Origin: Mollicutes bacterium PWAP
Lineage (GTDB): Bacteria > Bacillota_I > Bacilli_A > Mycoplasmatales > Metamycoplasmataceae
DNA length: 15,274 nt
Direction: 5' to 3'
Assembly: GCA_019661745.1 (NCBI GenBank)
Contig: JAIFTM010000039.1
Span: 1-15,274, forward strand
In this document: one piece after another, positions 1 to 6,869 of the stretch
How positions within the stretch are numbered: the first letter of the stretch is position 1
How the letters are laid out: each line of letters begins with the position of its first letter
Position numbers and translations under genes: made by a program
Notes under the pieces: model-generated
Told to the model about the DNA's origin: nothing
What the model saw: only the letters and a program-made list of their open reading frames with translations
Database searches by the model: none

Positions 1-89
1 AAATATTTAAAAAAGAATTTGAAAACACTGAAATTAGATGAGAATATCAACCTAAAATAGGCACAGGTGTTATATTAATGGTAAAATAA
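1..89 (+). CDS. C-terminal end of a probable SAM-dependent O-methyltransferase (TrmR/YrrM-like), partial
   Basis: Only the last 28 codons are in the window (codons from base 3, stop TAA 87-89), with one TGA read as Trp. The tail ends P-K-I-G-T-G-V-I-L-M-V-K. This resembles the closing beta-strand of class I O-methyltransferases of the TrmR/YrrM type, which typically end with a P-[IV]-G-x-G-[LV]-x-L-x-x-K pattern. In Bacillus the tRNA-wobble-uridine methyltransferase gene yrrM lies a few genes upstream of greA, so the context fits. What is seen is only this short tail; the family call is inference from it plus synteny and could be wrong. The gene ends 3 bases before the greA -10 box. Confidence 0.35.
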
Positions 90-92
90 ATA

Positions 93-98
93 TATAAT
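93..98 (+). promoter_or_regulatory. -10 box of greA
   Basis: A perfect TATAAT lies immediately after the previous stop codon. Transcription would begin near 105, giving a leader of about 16 nt that keeps the strong Shine-Dalgarno AAAGGAGAG at 108-116. No convincing -35 hexamer is seen. The position of this box argues against an ATG at 97, which sits inside it. Confidence 0.6.
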
Positions 99-120
99 GT
101 TTTTTACAAAGGAGAGTATC

Positions 121-594
121 ATGAAAAATGTAAACCAAAAAATTGAAATTTCAAAAGAAAAACTTGTTGAATTAAAACAAGAACTAAAAAATCTTTATGT
201 TGAAAGAGAATTAATTGTTGTTGAATTAGCAGAAGCTAGAGCACAAGGGGATTTATCTGAAAATGCTGAATATGATGCCGCAAGAGATAAGCAAGGAGAA
301 ATTGTTTCTCGTATAAGTGAATTACAATACATAATTGATTATCATACTATTGTTAAACATAATTCTAACTCTAAAATAGTTAGATTAGGTTCTATTGTCG
401 AAGTTTCTTCAAAGACAAATAAATCTGTTAACGGTAAATATACAATAGTTGGTTCTTTAGAAAGCAATCCATTAGAAAAAAAAATATCTAATATTTCACC
501 TTTAGCTGTGGCTATTGTTGGCCAAAAAGTTGGAGACATTGTTGAAGTTAAAACAACAAAATTTTTTAAAGTAAAGGTAGAATCTATTAATTAA
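121..594 (+). CDS. greA: Transcription elongation factor GreA
   Basis: GreA binds the secondary channel of RNA polymerase and stimulates cleavage of backtracked transcripts. The 157-residue protein has the usual length and layout: an N-terminal antiparallel coiled coil (about residues 1-75) whose tip carries G-D-L-S-E-N-A-E-Y-D, with the acidic residues D44 and E47 that act at the polymerase active site, followed by a C-terminal globular FKBP-like domain (about 80-157) with the family's V-x-V motifs. An in-frame ATG exists at 97, but it lies inside the -10 box and before the Shine-Dalgarno (AAAGGAGAG, 108-116), so 121 is chosen. The stop overlaps the next start by one base (TAATG), suggesting translational coupling to ybeY. 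Confidence 0.95.
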   Translation: MKNVNQKIEISKEKLVELKQELKNLYVERELIVVELAEARAQGDLSENAEYDAARDKQGEIVSRISELQYIIDYHTIVKHNSNSKIVRLGSIVEVSSKTNKSVNGKYTIVGSLESNPLEKKISNISPLAVAIVGQKVGDIVEVKTTKFFKVKVESIN

Positions 595-1061
595 TGAAAA
601 ACACTATTGTGTTAAATAATAAAACTAATTATGAATTTAAATATTTATCTTTATTACAAGAAATTTTTGATAAATTAATGAATAAATTAGAAGTAAAATC
701 AAAAACAGAGATTTCTTTAAATATTGTTGAAAATAATGAAATACAAAAATTATCTAAAATTTATCGTAATAAAGATAAAGTAACTGATATTTTATCTTTT
801 AAAAATGATTGAGAAATTTTAGAACCTATAATTGGTTATAAAATGTTAGGCGATTTATATATATCTTTTAAAAAAGTAGAAGAACAAGCAAAAGAATATA
901 AACATTCTGAATTAAGAGAATGATCATATTTATTTGGTCATGGAATTATGCATATTATGGGAAATGATCACTTAACAAAAAAAGATGAAGACTATATGCA
1001 TTCCTACATTGAATTAGTTTTAAAAGAAATGAATATTAGGAGGAAAAATGGAAAAAATTAG
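594..1061 (+). CDS. ybeY: Endoribonuclease YbeY (16S rRNA maturation)
   Basis: YbeY is a metal-dependent single-strand endoribonuclease involved in 16S rRNA 3'-end maturation and ribosome quality control. The 155-residue protein reads through two TGA (Trp) codons. It has the signature H-G-x-x-H-x5-H (H116, H120, H126; here H-G-I-M-H-I-M-G-N-D-H), which binds the catalytic metal. The N-terminal half carries the family segment L-N-K-x-Y-R-x-K-x-x-x-T-D-[IV]-L-S-F in variant form (around residues 53-69). The usual GYDH at the end of the motif is GNDH here. It starts on the last base of the greA stop and overlaps cdd by 14 bases. In Firmicutes ybeY heads the ybeY-dgkA-cdd-era cluster, which matches this context. 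Confidence 0.93.
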
Positions 1062-1452
1062 AAATAGAACAAAAGAATTATTAAAAAATTCTTATGGTGT
1101 TTATTCTAAAGTTTTTGTTTCCAGCTTAATAGAGACAGAAATTGGCAATTTTGAAGGTGTTAACGTAGAAAATCCTGCTTTTGGAGAAACTATTTGTGCA
1201 GAAAAAAATGCTATTTTAAACGCTGTAACTAATGGAATGAAACCGGGTCAATTAAAAAAAGTTCACATAAATAGTAGTGTTAAGGGTTTTTTACCCCCAT
1301 GCGGAAGTTGTAGACAAGTTATTAGTGAATTTGTAAATGAAAATACAAGTATTGTTTTACATGATAGTGATAAAAATAAATCAATTGAAATTTTATTCAT
1401 TGATTTATTTCCTTATACTGTTAATAAAAAATCATTTGATGTTTTTGAATAA
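1048..1452 (+). CDS. cdd: Cytidine deaminase
   Basis: This enzyme catalyses zinc-dependent deamination of cytidine and deoxycytidine to uridine and deoxyuridine, part of pyrimidine salvage, on which mycoplasmas depend. The protein has 134 residues, typical of the homotetrameric short class. The motifs are complete: C50-A-E52 (zinc ligand and proton-shuttling Glu) within G-E-T-I-C-A-E-K-N-A, and P84-C85-G-S-C88-R-Q (the other two zinc cysteines). The substrate-binding region usually written N-x-E-N-x-x-[FY] appears as N-V-E-N-P-A-F (residues 39-45). The Shine-Dalgarno AGGAGG (1038-1043) lies inside the end of ybeY, and the coding regions overlap by 14 bases. A terminator hairpin begins at the stop codon. 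Confidence 0.95.
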   Translation: MEKIRNRTKELLKNSYGVYSKVFVSSLIETEIGNFEGVNVENPAFGETICAEKNAILNAVTNGMKPGQLKKVHINSSVKGFLPPCGSCRQVISEFVNENTSIVLHDSDKNKSIEILFIDLFPYTVNKKSFDVFE

Positions 1453-1473
1453 TAGAAAGTTCTATTATTTTTT
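1450..1473 (+). terminator. Rho-independent terminator of the greA-ybeY-cdd unit
   Basis: A stem of 7 bp (1450-1456 with 1461-1467, loop AAGT) is followed by six T (1468-1473). The cdd stop codon TAA forms the base of the 5' arm. It separates the upstream unit from the era promoter, which begins 7 bases later. Confidence 0.7.
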
Positions 1474-1479
1474 ATTCTT

Positions 1480-1485
1480 TATAAT
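1480..1485 (+). promoter_or_regulatory. -10 box of era (leaderless)
   Basis: TATAAT is followed by exactly six bases and then the era ATG at 1492, so transcription probably starts on the A of the start codon. No Shine-Dalgarno is present. No good -35 box is visible; the region upstream is the cdd terminator. Confidence 0.6.
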
Positions 1486-1491
1486 TAGAAT

Positions 1492-2376
1492 ATGAAAAAA
1501 TTTAAATCAGGATTTGTAGCTGTGTTGGGAAGACCTAACGTAGGAAAAAGTAGTTTAGTGAACTCATTCATTGGCTTTAAAGTTTCTATTATTAGTTCTA
1601 CTCCTCAAACTACAAAAAATCAAATAAAAGGAATATATACAACAGATGAAATGCAAATTGTCTTTATAGATACCCCAGGCATCCATAAACCACAACAAAA
1701 ACTTGGAGAATATTTAAATAAACAAAGTTATTCTTCTTTAAAAGATAGTGAATGAATATTATTTTTAACGCCAATAAATGATGAGATAGGAAAAGGTGAT
1801 AAATTAATAATAGAAAAACTTAATCTTTCAAAAACTGCTGCGATAATTAGTAAAATTGATGAATCCAATGAAAAAGATGTTATTGCTAAAGTTGAAAAAT
1901 TAAAAGAATTAGGTTTTCAAGATGTTCTTGCTTATTCTGTTTCAATACCTGAATCTAAAAAAGCTTTGGAAAAATATCTTAAAGAAAAATTGCCTGAAGG
2001 AGTTTCTTACTTTCCAGAAGATGAAATAACTGATAAAAACTTAAGATTTATAGCAAGCGAAACTATTCGTGAAAGTGCAATAAATTTTACTTCGCAAGAA
2101 ATTCCACATTCTATCGGAGTAAGAATAGAAGTTTTTAAAGAACCGGAAAATGAAGGAGAAAAATATCATATTGAAGCAACAATTTTTGTTGAAAGAGAAA
2201 GTCAAAAAGGAATTTTAGTTGGTAAGAATGGTTCAATGATTAAAAAAATATCAACAGATGCTAGAATTAAATTAAAAAATGAACTTAATCACCCAGTATT
2301 TTTAAAAAATAAAGTAAAAGTTAAGAAAAATTGAACTAATAAGCCTGACTTATTTAAGGAATTGGGTTATAATTAA
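1492..2376 (+). CDS. era: GTPase Era
   Basis: Era is an essential Ras-like GTPase that binds the 3' end of 16S rRNA and chaperones 30S assembly. The 294-residue protein reads through two TGA Trp codons (W88 and one in the C-terminal N-W-x-N-K-P motif). G domain: G1 G13-R-P-N-V-G-K-S20, switch region T-T-K-N-Q-I-x-G, and G3 D60-T-P-G63. G4 is S120-K-I-D123, where the family normally has NKxD, so the base-specificity Asn is Ser. The C-terminal KH domain contains G-I-L-V-G-K-N-G and ends with the typical N-W-x-N-K-P-x-L-x-x-E-L-G-Y. The start sits six bases after a -10 box. The glyS promoter overlaps its last codons, and its stop lies just before the glyS leader. Confidence 0.95.
2345..2373 (+). 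promoter_or_regulatory. Promoter of the glyS leader transcript
   Basis: CTGACT (2345-2350, 4 of 6 to TTGACA) is followed by 17 bases and then a perfect TATAAT (2368-2373). The -35 to -10 spacing is ideal, unusually so for this window. It lies inside the last era codons and predicts a start near 2380, just ahead of the first leader hairpin. Confidence 0.6.
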
Positions 2377-2379
2377 AAA

Positions 2380-2488
2380 AATGGTTTGGAAACCGTTTAT
2401 TAGATAAAATATATTTATAAGATGCTTTTCAAAGTGGGACGTTAGCCTTTGATATTTGCATTTTTTTTATTATTTAAAAGGAGAAAAT
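2380..2488 (+). promoter_or_regulatory. Structured glyS leader with attenuator-like hairpin (possible T-box remnant or small RNA)
   Basis: The predicted RNA from about 2380 has two hairpins. Hairpin 1 pairs 2381-2387 with 2390-2396 (extendable with A-U pairs; terminal loop about four bases around TGGA). Hairpin 2 has an outer stem 2421-2425/2458-2462, an internal loop, an inner 6-bp stem TCAAAG/CTTTGA (2429-2434/2447-2452) and a 12-base loop (2435-2446), followed by eight T (2461-2468). The loop starts with TGGGACG, which matches six of seven positions of the T-box bulge consensus UGGNACC, and it is likewise flanked by a short helix. This suits a regulatory leader for a tRNA synthetase gene. 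However, no Stem I or specifier loop is evident, and the variable base is G where tRNA-Gly would be expected to call for A. A plain attenuator or an independent RNA of about 90 nt remains possible. The glyS Shine-Dalgarno AAAAGGAGA is at 2476-2484. Confidence 0.45.
2420..2468 (+). terminator. Intrinsic terminator-like hairpin inside the glyS leader
   Basis: A nested stem (2420-2425 with 2458-2463, and 2429-2434 with 2447-2452) runs directly into an eight-T tract. It lies between the promoter and the glyS start, so transcripts must pass it to reach glyS. That is the arrangement of an attenuator, or of a free-standing small RNA with leaky termination. Confidence 0.5.
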
Positions 2489-3844
2489 ATGAAAAATAAA
2501 GAAAAAAAATTAAAAGAAATTATCAATCATCTTAAATCGACAGGTTTTGTTTTTCAAGGAAGTGAAATTTATGGAGGACTTTCAAATACGTGAGATTATG
2601 GACCTTTAGGAGTTTTATTAAAAGAAAATATTAAAAATCTTTGATGGAAAGAGTTTATATTAAAAGAGTCTAATAACTATGGTTTAGATTCAAAAATTTT
2701 AATGAACCCTAAAGTTTGAGAAGCTTCGGGGCATGTTGAAAACTTTTCCGATCCATTGATTGAAAACAAAATTAATCACAAAAGATATAGAGCAGATAAA
2801 ATTGTTGAAGAACTTTTCCCTGAAATAAATGCAGAAGCTATGGATAACAAAAAATTAGAAAAATTTATTATTGAAAATGTTAAAGAATATGATGGTTCCA
2901 AAACTAATTGAACTGATATTAAAAAATTCCATTTGATGTTTGAAACGTCTCAAGGAGTTGTAGAAGGATCGAAAAATAAAGTTTATTTAAGGCCTGAAAC
3001 AGCTCAAGGTATATTTGTTAACTTTGAAAAAGTACAAAGAACTATGAGGGCAAAAATTCCTTTTGGTATAGGGCAATATGGAAAATCATTTAGAAATGAA
3101 GTAACTCCAGGTAATTTTATATTTAGAACTAGAGAATTTGAACAAATGGAATTGGAATACTTTGTTAAGCCTGAAAATTCTGATAAAGCTTACAAATATT
3201 ATGTTGATAAAACTACAAATTTTTCAACAAAAATTATTGGAATTAAAGAAGAATCTATTAAACTAAGAGTTCATGAAAAAGAAGAACTAGCGCATTATTC
3301 AAAAGGAACAACTGATATTGAATTCATTTTTCCTTTTGGTTGAGGAGAATTAATGGGAGTTGCAAATAGAAGCGATTTTGATTTAAAAAATCATGAAAAA
3401 CAATCTGGAGAAAAATTAAGTTATAGAGATCACATTACACAAGAAATTTACACTCCATATGTAATTGAACCATCAATAGGTTTAGATAGACTAATGCTCG
3501 CTGCAATAATTGATGCTTATGAAATTGAAGAAGATGGAAGAATTGTTATGAAACTTAAAAAAGATATTTCACCATATAAATTATCTGTTTTGCCTCTAAG
3601 TAAAAAATATCATTCAAAATCAGCTAAAAAAGTTTTTGAAAAATTAATAGAAAATGGAATTAGTGTTAATTATGATGAAGCAGGTTCTATTGGCAAAAGA
3701 TATAGAAGACAAGATTCTATTGGAACTCCAATTTGTTTAACAGTTATTGATGAAACAGATTCTAAGGGGATTATAACAATTCGTCATAGAGATAATATGA
3801 AACAAGAAACAATAAACATTGATGATTTAGAAAAATATATATAA
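2489..3844 (+). CDS. glyS: Glycyl-tRNA synthetase, class II alpha2 (single-chain) type
   Basis: The enzyme charges tRNA-Gly with glycine in the cytoplasm. The 451-residue protein reads through several TGA Trp codons and uses one TGG in the pair W52-W53. Class II core: the Y-G-P-L-G segment (residues 37-41), motif 2 around F-R202-N-E with the second Arg in F-R-T-R215-E, and motif 3 G331-L-D-R334. The anticodon-binding domain follows (about 355-451). This is the dimeric form rather than the alpha2-beta2 GlyQ/GlyS form. The conserved D-C-x-x-C zinc-knuckle segment after S-G-H-V-x-x-F-S-D-P is E-N-K-I-N-H here (92-97), and no replacement C-x-x-C is seen before the F-x-L-M-F-x-T segment. The start is set by AAAAGGAGA six bases upstream. 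It has its own promoter and structured leader. Confidence 0.95.
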
Positions 3845-3980
3845 AAAATAAGATAAAAAAATAAAATGAAATACTTATTTGTGAATAAAAAATAATTTAT
3901 TAAATTTAATATAATAATAGTTTTAAAAGCTGAAAAAATAGATGTAATTTTTCATTATTATTATAATTAATTATAAAATA
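3845..3980 (+). other. AT-rich intergenic region with possible promoters
   Basis: I see no gene and no clear terminator after glyS. TATAAT occurs at 3910-3915 and 3962-3967, and TATAAA at 3972-3977. The last two are close enough to the ATG at 3981 to drive the small reading frame that follows. Such boxes also arise by chance in DNA this AT-rich. Confidence 0.35.
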
Positions 3981-4220
3981 ATGAAAATGGATAAAAATAA
4001 AGAAATGAAAAATAAAAAAACAGCAATTTTTTTAGGTGCTGGTTTTGATAAGAATTTTAATCTCCCTAATTTAGAAGAATTATTAAATAATAAAGATGAT
4101 CATATTAAATCTAATGCATCTAAAAAAAGAAATTTAGTTAAAGACAAAATTAAATTTATTATGAAAAATTATTCTCTTTCTAGATGTTATAGTGAATTAG
4201 ATATAGTCCAAAAAGTGTAG
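3981..4220 (+). pseudogene. Short SIR2-like N-terminal fragment, probable gene remnant
   Basis: A 79-codon frame has residues 14-36 reading K-T-A-I-F-L-G-A-G-F-D-K-N-F-N-L-P and N-L-E-E-L-L. This follows the opening of SIR2-like NAD-binding domains (hydrophobic strand, G-A-G-x-S/D, then L-P-x-x-x-E-L-L). Such domains normally need about 200 residues or more, and here the frame stops after 79. Shifting to the +1 frame just after the stop gives a stretch reading N-G-Q-I-N-I-Y-I-S-I (4233-4262). That loosely recalls the I-x-I-[IV]-T-x-N-Y-D strand of the same domain, as expected if the gene decayed by frameshift, but the resemblance is weak. No Shine-Dalgarno is seen. A small intact protein of unknown function cannot be excluded. 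SIR2-like proteins are common NAD-depleting anti-phage effectors, but no function is claimed here. Confidence 0.4.
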
Positions 4221-4289
4221 TGTTTTCAAAAAATGGACAAATCAATATTTATATATCAATATAATAAATTGCTGTTATAAAAAACATAA

Positions 4290-4329
4290 AAAAGATTAGT
4301 TTTTTATAAAAATAAAAAACTAATCTTTT
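4290..4329. terminator. Bidirectional intrinsic terminator
   Basis: A perfect 16-bp stem (4290-4305 with 4314-4329) with an 8-base AT loop has T-runs in both directions. It is the longest perfect inverted repeat I find in the window. It would end transcription from glyS or from the SIR2-like remnant. Confidence 0.7.
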
Positions 4330-4371
4330 GCTTGGGTAGTTTACAAAAAAAGTGTTAGTTTGATTTTTATT

Positions 4372-4399
4372 AAACAAATTTTAAAATAATTTGTTTTTT
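4372..4399 (+). terminator. Second hairpin with T-run upstream of the membrane-protein gene
   Basis: A 9-bp stem (4372-4380 with 4388-4396) with loop TTAAAAT has a T-run merging into its 3' arm. It sits just before a -10 box and overlaps the place where a -35 box would be, so terminator and promoter are superimposed. Confidence 0.45.
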
Positions 4400-4402
4400 C
4401 TT

Positions 4403-4408
4403 TATTAT
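4403..4408 (+). promoter_or_regulatory. -10 box (TATTAT) of the membrane-protein gene, leaderless
   Basis: TATTAT is followed by six bases and the ATG at 4415. This is the same spacing as at era, leuS and plsY. There is no Shine-Dalgarno. Confidence 0.45.
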
Positions 4409-4414
4409 TAATAT

Positions 4415-4906
4415 ATGAATAAATATACCATTAATGATGTTTTGAAAAGCGATAATTATTTAAAAATTGAATTATTGGAAAGAAAAAGAAAAATAATTAA
4501 AATTAAAAATTTATTAATTTCAATTTTTTTAGTATTAAACATTTTAATTTCAATAACTATTTTTTTTACTTTAAGGAATGGAATATATTATTTTTTTATT
4601 ATAGTGGGTGTTCTCTTATTGGCAATTTTATATATAACTATACCAATTATTAAATCTTTTGATAATAATTTATTTTATGATTCAAAAGATGATTTAAATA
4701 AAAAAGAAGTTGATATTTATAATATTGATGACGTTGCTAAAATGAGTCTTATTAATTTTGAAAATTGTATTCAAATTAATGATTTCGAAGATGAAAAATT
4801 TATTGTAAAAAATTTTTGAAAAAAAGCTAAATTTTTAAATTCTCTAAAAAATCAAAGAGAATCTATAATTTCATCTTTAAAACTAAATATTAAAAAAACA
4901 AAATAA
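4415..4906 (+). CDS. Hypothetical membrane protein with two transmembrane helices
   Basis: The family is not recognised. The protein has 163 residues with one TGA Trp codon (W135). A charged N-terminal segment (1-30, with R/K-rich L-E-R-K-R-K near 21-26) precedes two hydrophobic helices at about 33-53 and 57-79, separated by a very short turn (L-R-N-G). A Lys/Asp/Asn-rich C-terminal region (80-163) follows. The positive residues before helix 1 suggest both termini are cytoplasmic (inference from the positive-inside rule). There is no signal peptide or lipobox. Its start is set by a -10 box six bases upstream. It lies between terminators and just upstream of leuS, which has its own promoter, so it is probably a single-gene unit. 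Confidence 0.7.
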
Positions 4907-4930
4907 ATAATTTTTTAATATTTTATTTTT
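4900..4930 (+). terminator. Weak possible terminator after the membrane-protein gene
   Basis: An imperfect A/T-only stem (about 4900-4909 with 4919-4929, one bulge) ends in a T-rich run. It overlaps the stop codon (4904-4906). All pairs are A-U, so stability is low. Confidence 0.25.
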
Positions 4931-4942
4931 ATCATTTACATT

Positions 4943-4948
4943 TATAAT
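4943..4948 (+). promoter_or_regulatory. -10 box of leuS (leaderless)
   Basis: TATAAT is followed by six T and the ATG at 4955. Transcription is predicted to start at or next to the A of the ATG. There is no Shine-Dalgarno. Confidence 0.55.
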
Positions 4949-4954
4949 TTTTTT

Positions 4955-6817
4955 ATGTTTAATCATAAAAAGATAGAAAAAAAATGAGCAAAATATTGAG
5001 ATGAAAATAAAACTTTCAAAACAACAGATAAAAGTGATAAAAAATATTATGTTTTAGATATGTTTCCATATCCATCAGGTTCAGGACTTCATGTAGGACA
5101 TCCAGAAGGTTATACAGCAACTGACATTGTTGCTAGGTACAAAAGATTGAATGGATTTGATGTATTACATCCAATTGGTTGAGATGCCTTTGGTTTACCA
5201 GCCGAACAATATGCTATAAAAACAGGTAATCATCCAAATAAATTTACAATTAAAAATATAAATAATTTCAGAAGACAACTTAAAGAATTAGGATTTAGTT
5301 TTGATTATGATAAAGAAGTTAATACTACAGATCCAAAATTTTTCAAAACTACACAATGAATTTTTATTCAAATGTATAAAAAAGGATTGGCTAAAATTAA
5401 AGAAGTCAATGTCAACTGATGTCAAGAACTTGGAACAGTGCTTGCTAATGAAGAAGTATTAAAAGATGAAAATGGTAATGGAGTTTCTGAAAGAGGCGGT
5501 TTTAAAGTAATTCAAAAACCAATGAAACAATGAGTTTTAAAAATTACAGATTATGCTCAAAAATTATATGATGGTATTAATGATTTGGACTGACCAAGTT
5601 CTTTAAAATCTTTGCAAAAAAATTGAATTTTTTCTCCTGAAGATGGTTCTTTACATTTAAGAGATTGAGTATTTTCAAGACAAAGATATTGAGGCGAACC
5701 TTTTCCTTTTGCCTTTAATGAAAAAGATGAAATTATGATCATGGAAAATCTTCCTTTAGAATTGCCTGAAATGGATGAAATTAAACCAAGCGGAACAGGA
5801 GAAAGCCCTCTAGCTAATAATAAAGAGTGACTATATTTTGATTTAAAGGGCACTACTTGAAGAAAAGATACAAATACAATGCCTCAATGAGCAGGAAGTA
5901 GTTGATATTACTTAGCTTATATACTTAAAAATGATGACGGTTCTTATTTTGATATAACTTCAAAAGAAGCTAAAGAAAGATTTGAAAAATGATTGCCTGT
6001 TGATTTATACATAGGCGGACAAGAACATGCGGTACTACATCTTTTATATGCAAGATTCTGACATAAAGTATTATTTGATTTAGGAATTGTAAATACTGAA
6101 GAACCATTTCAAAAAATTATTAATCAAGGGATGATACTAGGTCCTGATATGAAAAAAATGTCTAAAAGCAAAGGTAATGTTATAAATCCTGATGATATTA
6201 TTATAGAATTTGGAGGTGATACTTTAAGACTTTATGAAATGTTCATGGGCCCTTTAGAAGAAACCAAACCTTGAAGTGAACAAGGAGTTAAGGGAATTAG
6301 GAAATGATTGCAAAGAGTATATGATTCTAAACAATTTATTTCTGAAGAAAAAAATATTTCAATTATTTCTTCCATAAATAATCTTATTAAAAATGCAACC
6401 AAAGATATTGAAAAATTAAAATTTAATACTGTTATTAGTAAAATGATGGTGTTTATTAATGATGTTTATAAAAATAAAAATATAGATAAAGATTCTTTAG
6501 AAAAATTCTTAGTTATTCTTTCATTATTTGCGCCTTTTATTGCTGAAGAAATGCTTTCAGAATTAAACAAAAATGATGTATTTAAACAAGAATGACCTGC
6601 TTATAATGAAGATTTAATAAAAAAAGAAAATATTATAATTCCAGTTCAAATTAATGGCAAAACAAGAGGTAAATTGATTTTAGAAGATTGAATGAAAGAA
6701 GATGACATTATTTCACATGCAAAAAAAATTCCAAATGTTAAAAATTTCATTGATGGAAAAAAAATCATTAAAGAAATATATATATTAAAAAAAATTATAA
6801 ACTTAGTTGTTAAGTAG
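4955..6817 (+). CDS. leuS: Leucyl-tRNA synthetase lacking the CP1 editing domain
   Basis: A class I synthetase that charges tRNA-Leu. It has 620 residues against roughly 800-860 for ordinary bacterial LeuRS, and many TGA Trp codons. The class I signatures are intact: H46-V-G-H49 after F-P-Y-P-S-G, and K401-M-S-K-S405. The catalytic core passes directly from K-N-W224-I to L-R236-D-W-V-F-S-R-Q-R-Y-W. In other LeuRSs about 190 residues of CP1 editing domain, with its T-rich peptide and conserved Asp, lie between these two points. Here a linker of about 11 residues ([11 protein letters not shown]) replaces them. The anticodon-binding and C-terminal domains are present ([11 protein letters not shown] near the end). 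The enzyme therefore cannot hydrolyse mischarged tRNA in cis. The same condition is published for Mycoplasma mobile. Confidence 0.96.
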
Positions 6818-6837
6818 AAATTCATTCTACTTTTTTT
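6812..6837 (+). terminator. Intrinsic terminator of leuS
   Basis: The stem AAGTAGAA/TTCTACTT (6812-6819 with 6825-6832; loop ATTCA) is followed by T. The stop codon TAG (6815-6817) is inside the 5' arm. Confidence 0.75.
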
Positions 6838-6854
6838 ATTTGCATCATTGAGTT

Positions 6855-6860
6855 TATAAT
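6855..6860 (+). promoter_or_regulatory. -10 box of the exonuclease-like gene
   Basis: TATAAT lies nine bases before the ATG at 6870. The predicted leader is 0-4 nt and there is no Shine-Dalgarno, so the mRNA is essentially leaderless. Confidence 0.5.
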
Positions 6861-6869
6861 AAATTATAT

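Larger units (their letters stand above)
4221..4414 (+). other. Gene-poor spacer between the SIR2-like remnant and the membrane-protein gene
   Basis: It contains the remnant's possible continuation (to about 4262), a strong bidirectional hairpin (4290-4329), a 42-base stretch with no recognised content (4330-4371), and a second hairpin (4372-4399). No additional gene, repeat family or tRNA is seen. Confidence 0.5.

Noticed and set aside
97..120. Upstream ATG for GreA
   Set aside because: It overlaps the -10 box and precedes the Shine-Dalgarno; the family N-terminus fits the ATG at 121.
4290..4399. Insertion-sequence ends (two inverted repeats near the SIR2-like remnant)
   Set aside because: Each repeat is a self-contained hairpin with a short loop and a T-run, as in terminators. 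No transposase, target duplication or matching outer pair is seen.
5557..5853. 98-codon minus-strand frame inside leuS
   Set aside because: It is a shadow of the conserved LeuRS catalytic core; the + strand carries the family motifs.
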